NCBI RefSeq assembly: GCF_900188005.1
Contig: NZ_FZNR01000005.1
Coordinates: forward strand, 372,001 to 436,000
From: Actinoplanes regularis
GTDB taxonomy: Bacteria; Actinomycetota; Actinomycetes; Mycobacteriales; Micromonosporaceae
Length of the DNA: 64,000 bases
Direction of reading: 5' to 3'
The first letter of the stretch is position 1; every line of letters begins with the position of its first letter. The notes under the pieces were generated by a model that was not told the DNA's origin, did not search any database, and worked only from the letters and a program-made list of their open reading frames with translations. Position numbers and translations under genes: made by a program. Shown here piece by piece: positions 16,257 through 24,580 of this stretch.

Positions 16257-18298
16257 TTATACGTCCGTGGCTGCGGGCAGCGTGAACGTGAAGCGCGATC
16301 CACCGCCGGGATTGTCCGAGGCGGTGATCGTGCCGCCGTGAACCTCCACGATCCGCGCGCAGATCGCCAGGCCGAGCCCTGTGCCCTGATAGCCGCTGTC
16401 AGGATGCGCGCGGTGGAAGTTGGCGAAGATCTCGTCGTGCTGCCCGGGCGGGATGCCGATGCCGTTGTCGGCGACGCAGACCCGGATCAGGTCGCCCTCC
16501 CGCGTGGCGGTGATGGTCAGAACCGGTATGACATCGGCGGCGGTGTACTTGATCGCGTTGCCGACGAGGTTGTCCAGCAACTGCCGGACCAGCACCGGGT
16601 CGGCGTGTACGGGTGGGAGCTCATCGAACGTGAACTCGGGACCGGGTCTGCCCGCCGCGATGGCGGCGTCGGCACGCATGCTCGTGATCTCGGCGACCAT
16701 GGCGGTGAGGTCGACCCGAGCCGGAGCGGCGGTGGCATTGCGCGCGGTGGTGTACGCGAGCAGGTCCTCGATCAGTGACCGCATGCGCCCGGAGGCATGG
16801 GAGAGCCGGGCCAGGTCGGCGAACGCCGGGTCCAGCGCCGGATGTGCCGGCATCTCGTGCAGGTCCTCGAGCAAAGCGTTCGACCACCCGTCCACGCTGG
16901 CCAGCGGGTTGAGCAGGTCGTGCGCCACCACGCCGGCGAAACTGGTCAGCTCGTCGCGGTGGCGGCGTTCGGCCGTGATGTCGTGGTAGACGACGACCGC
17001 GCTGTGGGTTCCGTCCGGGTTCCGCAGGCGGGTGGCGGTGACCCGGAGGCAACGGACCTCCGTCCCCTGACGGGTACGGATCATCATCTCCTCGCCGCGT
17101 ACCTCCTCACCGGCCAGCGCCCTCCGGTACGCCCGCTCCTCGTCGCGGTAGCGGGAGCCGTCCGGGTGGAACAACTCGTCGGCGAGGTCGTCGGTGAACC
17201 TTGCGTTCGGGGCGAACTGACTGCCGAGCAGATGCGCCGAAGCGAGATTCCGCATCACTACCCGGCCCTCGCTATCGATCACCGCCAAGCCGTCGGCGAT
17301 GGAGTCGACGATCGCGGTCATCAGCTCGGCGTGCGTCGCCAGCTCGGCCATCAGCCGCTGTCGCTCATCGCGTCCCAGCGCCAGGGCGAGCCCGACCACG
17401 GCGACCAACCCGGCGAACGCCTCCAGGATGACCGTGCGGAGCTCGAAGTTCTCGACGGACGCGAACGGACCCCTGTTCTGCAGGGTGAAGACCGTGGAGA
17501 TGAGGGCGACGGCCAGGCTGTGCGCCATCACGAACGGGGTCGGCAGCCGGGTCGCCACCCACACTGTCAGACCGATCAGCGCGAACGAGATCGGCAGGCG
17601 AGCCGCGTTGCTGAAACCCACCAGGTACAGGCCGGTGGAGCAGACCGCGATGACCACGTACTCAGTGATCCGCCACCACGGCGTTTCCCGAAGAGTGGCG
17701 GCCCAATGGCGATGCCAGCCGGCCAGCGTGCCGTGCCGGGCGTAGTAGTGTGCCACCGCCTGCCCGATGGAGAGTCCGGCCACTCCGATGATCAGGATGC
17801 TCAACAGGTTGCGGGCCATCCACGCTACCGAATGCAGCCAGGTGTAGTCCTCACCGAGCACCCCACGGCCGCCCGGGCCCAGCAGCCCCCCCCGCATGCG
17901 GTCGCGGCGAACGTCGCGGTCAGCAGGATCCAGAGGTCCCGGGGCGACCGCATCGGCTCGGTGCCCCCGGCGCCCCACAGCGACGGCCGCCAGCGCCGGA
18001 TCAGTGCGACGAAGATCAGACCCTGGACGGTACTGGCAACAGCGGCGGCCAGCGACGTTGCGGCCGACGCCCCGGTCAGCACGTTCGAGATGTACGAGAT
18101 CGCGAAAAGCGTGATGGGATCGATCCAGTAGTGGGATGTGGGCCGCTGCGCGCAGAGCCAGACCACTCCGATACCCGCCGCGGGCCACACCAGGCCCAGA
18201 CCGGCGTCGTCCAACACGGTGAGGCGCCCGACCAGCGCAGCCGCCAGGTACACCAGGGCGAACATCACGGTTCGGGCTAGCGAGACCCGGTAACTCAT
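16257..18298 (-). pseudogene. MASE1-PAS sensor histidine kinase, frameshifted at a G8 tract
   Basis: Homologous over its whole length to the adjacent intact kinase at 18412-20475. The N-terminal MASE1 membrane region (from MSYRVSLARTV) is in one frame until residues TAACGG. The remaining membrane helices, PAS domain (ADGLAVIDSEGRVV), H-box VVAHDLLNPLASVDGW and ATPase boxes (DNLVGNAIKYT, VADNGIGIPPG, GTGLGLAI) are in another. The break falls in a run of eight C (17886-17893, G8 in the coding sense); the paralogue needs a length divisible by three there. It could be a true pseudogene, a slippage-controlled gene or a sequencing error. Confidence 0.8.
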
Positions 18299-18411
18299 CC
18301 GTGACCTCCGCATAACGGCTGACCTACCCCCTTTTCGGCTGGATCGCCCATCCCCTGAGGCCGGGCTCACCCTTCCGGCTGGTCCGGTGCCCTATGGGAG
18401 GCGATGACCGG

Positions 18412-20475
18412 TCAGGGAGCGGGGATCTCGGCGGGCAGCGTGAACGTGAAGCACGATCCACCGCCGGGATTGTCCGAGGCGGTGATCGTGCCGCCGTGGC
18501 CCTCCACGATCCGCTTGCAGATCGCCAGGCCGAGCCCCGTGCCGTGGTAGCCGCTGTCGGGATGCGCGCGGTGGAAGTTGGCGAAGATCTCGTCGTGTTG
18601 TCCCGCCGGGATGCCGATGCCGTTGTCGGCGATGCAGACCCGGATCAGGTCGCCCTCGCGTGCCGCGGTGATGGTCAGGGCCGGCGTGACGCCGGCCGCC
18701 GTGTACTTCATCGCGTTACCGATGAGGTTGTCCAGCAACTGCCGGACCAGCACCGGGTCGGCGTGTACGGGTGGGAGCTCATCGAAGGCGAACTTGGGAT
18801 CGGGTCTGCCCGCGGCGATGGCGGCGTCGGCGCGCGTGCTCGTGATCTCGTCCACCAGAGCGGCGAGGTCGACCCGGGCCGGAGCGGCGGTGGCATTGCG
18901 GACGGTGGTGTACGTGAGCAGGTCCTCGATCAGGGACTGCATGCGCCCGGAGGCCTGGGAGAGCCGGGCCAGGTCGGCGTACGCCCGGTCCACCGCTGGA
19001 TGGGCCGGTACCTCGCGCAGGTCTTCGAACAGGGCGTTCGACCACCCGTCCACGCTGGCCAGCGGGTTGAGCAGGTCGTGCGCCACCACGCCGGCGAAGC
19101 TGGTCAGCTCGTCGCGGTGGCGGCGTTCGGCCGTGATGTCGTGGTAGAGGACGACCGCGTTGTGGGTTCCATCCGGGTTCCGCAGCGACGTGGCGGTGAT
19201 CCGGAGGCAACGGGCCTCAGGCCCCTCCGGGTTGCGGATCATCATCTCCGCGCCGCGTACCTCCTCACCGGCCAGCGCCCTCCGGTACGCCAGCTCCTCA
19301 TCGCGGTAGCGGGAGCCGTCCGGGTGGAAGAGCTCGTCGGCGATGGTGTCGTCGAACCTCCCGTCCGGGTCGATTCGGCTGCCGAGCAGGTGTGCCGAAG
19401 CGGGATTCCGCAGGATCACCCGGCCCTCGGAATCGATCACCGCCAGCCCGTCGGCCATCGAGTCGACGATCGTGGTCATCAACTCGGCGTGCCGGGACGC
19501 CTGCTCCTGCTGCGCCGCGAGCTCGGCTATCAGACGGGCCCGCTCGTCACGTCCCAGCGCAAGGGCGAGCCCGACCACGGCGACCAACGCGGCGAACGCC
19601 TGCACCATGATCGTGCGCAGCTCGATGTTCTCGACGGCCGCGAACGGGCCCACGTTCTGCACCGTGAAGAGCGCGGCGATGATGCCGACGCCCAGGCTGT
19701 GCGCCATCACGAAGGGTGTCGCCAGCCGGGTCGCCACCCACACCGTCAGACCGAGCAGGGCGAACGAGATCGGCAGGCGATTCGCGTAGTTGAAACCCAC
19801 CAGGTACAGGCTCGTGGTGCAGACCGCGATGGCCGCGTACTCGGCGATCCGCCACCACGGCGTCGTCCGGAGCGCGGCGATCCAGTGGCGGTGCCAGCCG
19901 GCCAGCGAGCCGTGCCGGGCGTAGTACTGCGCGACCGCCTGCCCGATGGAGAGCCCGGCCAACCCGATGATCAGGATGCTCAACAGGTTGCGGGCCATCC
20001 ACGCCACCGAGTACAGCCACGTGTAGTCCCCGTCGAGCAGCCATCGGCCGCCCGGGCCCACCAGCCCGCCGCATGCGGTCGCGGCGAACGTCGCGGTCAG
20101 CAGGATCCAGAGGTCCCGGGGCGACTGCATCGGCTCGGTGCCCTCGGCGCCCCACAGCGACGGCCGCCAGCGCCGGATCAGTATGACGAAGACCAGGGTC
20201 TGTACGGCATTGGCGAGCGACGCGGGCAGCGCCGTGGAGAACGGCGCCCCGGTCAGACTGTTCACGACGTACGAGATGACGACGAGCGCGACGACGTCGA
20301 TCCAGTACCGGGGCGTGATTGGCTGCGCGCAGAACCAGATCACCCCGACGCCCGCGGCGGGCCACACCATGCTCAGACTGGTGCTGTCCAACACGGCGAG
20401 GCGCCCGATCAACGCTGCCGCCAGGTACGCCAGGGCGAACATCACGGTTCGGGCTAGCGAGACCCGGTAGCTCAT
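18412..20475 (-). CDS. MASE1-PAS sensor histidine kinase
   Basis: A 687-residue membrane kinase: about 8-9 hydrophobic helices of MASE1 type (residues ~1-290), a short linker helix, a PAS domain (~320-440, ADGLAVIDSEGRVI), a HisKA domain with H-box VVAHDLLNPLASVDGW, and a HATPase_c domain with DNLIGNAMKYT, IADNGIGIPAG and GTGLGLAI. The start at 20475 has a ggagg site. No response regulator is adjacent, so it is an orphan kinase. It is a tandem near-duplicate of the frameshifted copy downstream, including the upstream sequence around the ribosome site. Confidence 0.9.
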   Translation of the reverse strand: MSYRVSLARTVMFALAYLAAALIGRLAVLDSTSLSMVWPAAGVGVIWFCAQPITPRYWIDVVALVVISYVVNSLTGAPFSTALPASLANAVQTLVFVILIRRWRPSLWGAEGTEPMQSPRDLWILLTATFAATACGGLVGPGGRWLLDGDYTWLYSVAWMARNLLSILIIGLAGLSIGQAVAQYYARHGSLAGWHRHWIAALRTTPWWRIAEYAAIAVCTTSLYLVGFNYANRLPISFALLGLTVWVATRLATPFVMAHSLGVGIIAALFTVQNVGPFAAVENIELRTIMVQAFAALVAVVGLALALGRDERARLIAELAAQQEQASRHAELMTTIVDSMADGLAVIDSEGRVILRNPASAHLLGSRIDPDGRFDDTIADELFHPDGSRYRDEELAYRRALAGEEVRGAEMMIRNPEGPEARCLRITATSLRNPDGTHNAVVLYHDITAERRHRDELTSFAGVVAHDLLNPLASVDGWSNALFEDLREVPAHPAVDRAYADLARLSQASGRMQSLIEDLLTYTTVRNATAAPARVDLAALVDEITSTRADAAIAAGRPDPKFAFDELPPVHADPVLVRQLLDNLIGNAMKYTAAGVTPALTITAAREGDLIRVCIADNGIGIPAGQHDEIFANFHRAHPDSGYHGTGLGLAICKRIVEGHGGTITASDNPGGGSCFTFTLPAEIPAP

Positions 20476-20706
20476 CCGTGACCTCCGCATAACGACTGCC
20501 CTACCCCTTTTCGGCCGGATCACCCGCCCGCTGAGGTCACACTCGTCGTTCTCACCGGTCATATGGCGCCATGAGCGTGATGACCGAAAAGTGTCACCCT
20601 GTTACGCATTGATCGGTTTTACAGCGGCTTCTCCCGAGCTTGTGGTTACCCGACCTCACTCCCCGGGAACCGAAAGTCGATCTTCTCAGGGGGTACTCCG
20701 CAGGCG

Positions 20707-20994
20707 TCACCGGCTCTGATCATCGCTGCCGCGACCTTGTTCACGCCGTCTGCGGTCGATTTGGGCCTGCATGGCCTCGAGAAGTTGCCGCGCTCTGCTC
20801 TCGTGCTGATCGATCTGCTGCTCAACCGCGACCACGATCTCGTCCGGGTCATTGTCGGTCCGTGCGTACCGCAGCACCGCATAGGCGATTTCGTCCATGT
20901 CCTCCGGGTTGAGCGGGAGATGCCAGCGTCGGACGAACGGTCCGAGCGCCGCGGCGGCGCGAAGCATCTCCTGCTCGGTCGGTTCGGTCATCAT
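20707..20994 (-). CDS. Small hypothetical protein, 95 residues
   Basis: A short acidic N-terminal half (MMTEPTEQEMLRAAAALG) followed by a helix-rich Gln/Arg-rich C-terminus (QLLEAMQAQIDRRRREQ) that could form a coiled coil. A caggag ribosome site lies five bases before the first ATG. No family recognised. It has no obvious operon partner; the next gene is a divergent methyltransferase. The ~230 bases between it and the sensor kinase contain nothing I can name. Confidence 0.5.
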   Translation of the reverse strand: MMTEPTEQEMLRAAAALGPFVRRWHLPLNPEDMDEIAYAVLRYARTDNDPDEIVVAVEQQIDQHESRARQLLEAMQAQIDRRRREQGRGSDDQSR

Positions 20995-21199
20995 GCTCCT
21001 GCCTGGGCCAGATGGACTGCCCGGTCGTCAGGAGGTGGGCCCGCTCACCTCGGCGGCGAGCATGCGCCGTCACCAGTCATGTTGCTGAAACAGCATGCAT
21101 TGTTGCGGCCCGGCGCGGATGCCGGCAATGTCGGCCACGGGTCGCCGGGGCAGGCAAGGCGTCACGACCCTCTCACCGCCTGACGGAAAGGCCCTTCCG

Positions 21200-21844
21200 A
21201 TGACCGAGACGACCTCCGCCGCCTTCTGGGAGAAGCACTACGCCGGCCTCGATACCGGATGGGGCACCAAACCCAACGTCATCATGTCCGGCCTCGTCAC
21301 CGCGCTCGCACCCCATCCCGGCACGGCGCTGGATCTGGGTTGCGGGCACGGCGGCGACGCCATCTGGCTCGCCGCCCAGGGCTGGCACGTCACAGCCGTG
21401 GACGTGTCGGCGACCGCCCTCGACCGGGTCGCTGCGGGAGCCGCCGCCGCAGGCGTGGCCGAGCGCATTCACCCGGCCTGTCACGACCTGGCCCACAGCT
21501 TCCCGGAAGGCGAGTTCGACCTGGTCAGCGCCACCTATTTCCACACACCCATCGAGATCCCCCGCGACGAGGTCCTGCGTCGCGCCGCCGCGGCGGTCAC
21601 CCCCGGCGGTCTGCTCCTCATCATCGAACACGCCTCGACGGCACCGTGGTCCTGGCAGGCCGGCCAGGACATCCGCTTCCCCACTCCTGAGGCGTCACTG
21701 GCCACGCTGCACCTCGGCGACGGCTGGCACACCGAGCGATGCGAAGCACCCGCTCGGACCGCCATCGGCCCGGCCGGCCAGACCGCAACCGTCCTCGACA
21801 ACATCATCGCCATCCGCCGGACAGCCGCGCACAGCAAGCTGTAG
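21200..21844 (+). CDS. Class I SAM-dependent methyltransferase
   Basis: A 214-residue methyltransferase: motif I ALDLGCGHGGDAIWLA (SAM binding), the acidic loop VTAVDVSATAL, and a motif with ATYFHTPIEIP followed by VTPGGLLLIIEHA. The first 40 residues (FWEKHYAGLDTGWGTKPN) resemble thiopurine/tellurite-type small-molecule methyltransferases. The ATG at 21200 has a ggaaagg site; upstream in-frame starts would add an Arg/Cys-rich leader. Substrate unknown. Confidence 0.85.
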   Translation: MTETTSAAFWEKHYAGLDTGWGTKPNVIMSGLVTALAPHPGTALDLGCGHGGDAIWLAAQGWHVTAVDVSATALDRVAAGAAAAGVAERIHPACHDLAHSFPEGEFDLVSATYFHTPIEIPRDEVLRRAAAAVTPGGLLLIIEHASTAPWSWQAGQDIRFPTPEASLATLHLGDGWHTERCEAPARTAIGPAGQTATVLDNIIAIRRTAAHSKL

Positions 21845-22078
21845 CCAGGCGACCGTGTGGCCGGTGGCGGTGAAGGACTCGTTGCCGATCAGGGGACCGG
21901 TCCGAGTCTCCGTGACGGTGAAGCCCTCGCCGGCGAAGAGCGCCTCGGCGGCCGGGTTGCCGTCGAGCACGGTGACCTCGACCCGCGGTCCGGCGGCGGC
22001 GACCGCGTGGCGGAGCAGCGCCCTCCCGATGCCGTGCCGGTAGCGCTGCGGGTCGACGTACAGCCAGGTGATCTCGTC
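21845..22078 (-). pseudogene. GNAT acetyltransferase remnant
   Basis: Reading leftward from the end of the MaoC gene, the minus strand encodes a recognisable GNAT middle and C-terminus: TWLYVDPQRYRHGIGRALL (acetyl-CoA loop), VTVLDGNPAAEALF and AGEGFTVTETRTG. There is no start codon or N-terminal half, and the frame runs into antisense of the methyltransferase without a natural stop. It is a gene fragment left between two genes. Confidence 0.55.
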
Positions 22079-22891
22079 TCAACGGAAGGTGACGACGGCG
22101 TCGGAGAGGGCCGGCGCGTCGGCGCGGTCGGCGACCGTCGCGGTCAGGACCAGCCGGTCGTCCTCGCGCCAGATCCGGGTGCGCAGTGTCTCGCCGGGGA
22201 AGACCACCCCGGCGAAGCGGGCCCGGTAGCCGGCCACCCGCTCCGGTTCCGCGCCGATCGCGGCCTTCAGCACCATCCCGTACGTGCAGAGCCCGTGCAG
22301 GATCGGCCGGTCGAACCCGGCCCGGGCCGCGAATCCCGGGTCGACGTGCAACGGGTTGCGGTCGCCGAGCAGCCGGTACCAGAGGGCCTGCCGCGGCTCG
22401 GTGGGGGAGAGCACCTCGGCGTCCGGTTTGCGGGCCGGCACCGCCACCCGGGTGTCCGGACCACGATCGCCGCCGAAGCCGCCCTCGCCCTTGACGAAGA
22501 TGCTGATCCGGCTGGTGAAGAACTCGGTGACGGTCTCGGTGACGACGATCGCGGCGCTGCCCTTGTCGTGGACGTCGGCGATCCGGGAACGGGCCGTGCA
22601 GCCGCCCCGTACCGGGATCGGCTTGTGGATCTCCAGCTCCTGCCGGCCGTGTACGACCCGGGCCAGGTCGACGTCGACGCCGGGCATCCTCACCGAGGGC
22701 GGTTCGGTGTCACGCAACGTGGTCGCCACCGTGGCGAAGGTCGGCAGCACGCCGCAGAGCGCGGCCTCGTACACGTACGACAGCTCGTCCGCGCCGACGG
22801 CCAGGTGATAGAGCAGCACGTCCGTGCTGTCCCAGCTCAGATCGCGGCTGGGTAGTTCGGCGCCGACCGCGATCGCGGGGTCGATGGGCAT
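22079..22891 (-). CDS. hsd4B: MaoC family 2-enoyl-CoA hydratase (Hsd4B/Rv3538-like)
   Basis: A 270-residue double-hotdog hydratase. The N-terminal half (SWDSTDVLLYHLAVGA...ELSYVYE) is substrate binding, and the C-terminal half contains YRLLGDRNPLHVDPGFAARAG with the R-D-x-N-P-x-H hydratase motif and PILHGLCTYG. Length and sequence match the peroxisomal-type hydratases beside kstD in mycobacteria. There this enzyme hydrates steroid side-chain enoyl-CoAs during beta-oxidation. It follows kstD with 10 bases between them and has an aaagga site, so it shares the kstD promoter. Confidence 0.85.
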   Translation of the reverse strand: MPIDPAIAVGAELPSRDLSWDSTDVLLYHLAVGADELSYVYEAALCGVLPTFATVATTLRDTEPPSVRMPGVDVDLARVVHGRQELEIHKPIPVRGGCTARSRIADVHDKGSAAIVVTETVTEFFTSRISIFVKGEGGFGGDRGPDTRVAVPARKPDAEVLSPTEPRQALWYRLLGDRNPLHVDPGFAARAGFDRPILHGLCTYGMVLKAAIGAEPERVAGYRARFAGVVFPGETLRTRIWREDDRLVLTATVADRADAPALSDAVVTFR

Positions 22892-22901
22892 GGCGGTCCT
22901 T

Positions 22902-24530
22902 TCACGACGAGACGAGGTCGAGTGCGGCGAGGTAACCGAAGGTCAGGGCCGGGCCGAGGGTCGCGCCCGCCCCGGCGTAGCTACGGCCCATCACCGCGGC
23001 GCTGACGTTCCCGGCCGCGTACAGACCGGGGATGACCGTGCCGTCCGGGCGCAGCACCCGGGCCCGTTCGTCGGTGCGCAGCCCGCCCTTGGTGCCCAGG
23101 TCGCCGGGGACCATCCGGAACGCGTAGAACGGCGGCCGGGCCACCGCGCCCAGGCACGGGTTGGGTCGCTGCCGCGGGTCGCCGTAGTAGCGGTCGTACG
23201 CCGAGTCGCCGCGGCCGAAGTCGTCGTCGTGGCCCCGCACCGCGAACTCGTTGAACCGTCGGACGGTGCCCTGGAGTGCTTCGGCGGGCACACCGATCCG
23301 CTCGGCCAGTTCGTCGAGGGTGTCCGTCCGGTGCGCGATCCCGGCCGCGAACCACCGGCGCGGCAGCGGGGCGCGCGGGCCCCGCCCCGCGAACAGGTAA
23401 CGGTCCCGGTAGGTCTGGTCTGCGACAAGCCAGGCCGGCAGCCGTACCCCGGGGGCGAGCATCGCGTGCACGGCGTCCACGTAGGGCGCGGCCTCGTTGA
23501 CGAAGCGCCGCCCGCTGCTGTCGACGAGCAGGCAGCCGGGCTGGTTGCGCTCGGCGAGACAGAAGTACGGCCCGCTGGTGAGCGGGATCGACGGCCCCCA
23601 CCACGCCTCGTCCATCAGGTCGAGTGCGGCGCCGAGCCGCTCGCCGGCCTCGATGCCGTCGCCGGTGTTGCCGGCCGCGCCGACCGTCCACTCCACGCCG
23701 AGGTCCTGATATTTCCGCCGCATCGGCTCGTTGTGCTCGAAGCCGCCGCTGGCCAGCAGCACACCCCGGCGGGCGCGGAAGGTCAGTTCGCCCGCGTGCA
23801 CCCCGGTGACCCGGCCGTCCTCGACGAGCAGGTCGGTCATCGGCGTGCCGAGCCGGACCGGGACGCCGGCGGTGCGCAGGCCGGCGCGCAGCCCGGCGGC
23901 GAGCGCCTGGCCCATGGTCAGCGTCCGCCGCCGCGACAGCCGGGCGGTCAGGCCACGCAGGGCGAGCCGGGCCGCGGTGCGGATCGCCCGCGGATGCCGG
24001 GTGCCCAGCGACAGCCACCGGTAGTCGACCTGGGTGACCGCGACGCCGTCGGGTGCTTTCCGGTACGGCTCGGCGAGCGTCGCCAGATCCGGCCCGACCC
24101 GCCGGGTGTCCAGCGGTCGCGGCTCGATGCTGCGCCCGCTCGCACGGCCGCCGGGTGCCTCGGGGTAGTAGTCCGGATAGCCGGGGACCCAGGCGAAGTC
24201 GAGCGGGGTGTGCGCCCGCACGAACGCCAGCATCCGCGGCGCGGCGTCCAGGAAGGCGTGTTGCCGGGCCGGCGCGACCTGTGGCCCGGCGACGTGGGCG
24301 AGGTAGGCCCGCGCGTCCTCGGCGCTGTCGGTCGCGCCGGCCCGCCGCAGCACCTCGTTGCCCGGCAGCCACAGGCCGCCGCCGGAACGGGCGGTAGAAC
24401 CGCCATACGTTTCGGCCTTCTCCAGAACGATCGCGCTCAGCCCGTGGTGCGCCGCGGCAAGTGCTGCCACCAGCCCGGCACCGCCACTGCCGACCACGAC
24501 CAGATCGAATGCGTCTTCCGTGACAGTCAC
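22902..24530 (-). CDS. kstD: 3-Ketosteroid delta1-dehydrogenase KstD
   Basis: A 542-residue flavoprotein: FAD motif LVVVGSGGAGLVAALAAA, then STARSGGGLWLPGN, WVPGYPDYYPEAPGGR (catalytic Tyr region), NEAAPYVDAVHAM (second Tyr) and GRSYAGAGATLGPAL (third Tyr plus backbone Gly), all as in Rhodococcus KstD1. It introduces the C1-C2 double bond in ring A; with KshAB this opens ring B. The GTG start at 24530 abuts a KstR-type operator and has no ribosome site, so the mRNA is probably leaderless. Confidence 0.93.
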   Translation of the reverse strand: MTVTEDAFDLVVVGSGGAGLVAALAAAHHGLSAIVLEKAETYGGSTARSGGGLWLPGNEVLRRAGATDSAEDARAYLAHVAGPQVAPARQHAFLDAAPRMLAFVRAHTPLDFAWVPGYPDYYPEAPGGRASGRSIEPRPLDTRRVGPDLATLAEPYRKAPDGVAVTQVDYRWLSLGTRHPRAIRTAARLALRGLTARLSRRRTLTMGQALAAGLRAGLRTAGVPVRLGTPMTDLLVEDGRVTGVHAGELTFRARRGVLLASGGFEHNEPMRRKYQDLGVEWTVGAAGNTGDGIEAGERLGAALDLMDEAWWGPSIPLTSGPYFCLAERNQPGCLLVDSSGRRFVNEAAPYVDAVHAMLAPGVRLPAWLVADQTYRDRYLFAGRGPRAPLPRRWFAAGIAHRTDTLDELAERIGVPAEALQGTVRRFNEFAVRGHDDDFGRGDSAYDRYYGDPRQRPNPCLGAVARPPFYAFRMVPGDLGTKGGLRTDERARVLRPDGTVIPGLYAAGNVSAAVMGRSYAGAGATLGPALTFGYLAALDLVSS

Positions 24531-24544
24531 TAGAACAGGTTATA
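24531..24544 (+). promoter_or_regulatory. KstR-type operator with overlapping divergent promoters
   Basis: TAGAACAGGTTATA matches TNNAACNNGTTNNA. On the minus strand TAACCT (24542-24537) is a TANNNT -10 seven bases before the kstD GTG. On the plus strand TATAGT (24541-24546) is a -10 for the flavoprotein gene at 24581. Both -10 elements lie in or touch one operator, so a single repressor could silence both operons. Confidence 0.75.
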
Positions 24545-24580
24545 GTTATCGGGCATCGAGCACCACTGATCGGAGGTTCC

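Noticed and set aside
18394-20457. 687-codon plus-strand open frame opposite the intact sensor kinase
   Set aside because: Antisense shadow; the minus strand has all histidine kinase motifs.
22857-24533. Plus-strand open frame opposite kstD
   Set aside because: No protein motifs, composition of a shadow; kstD is unambiguous.
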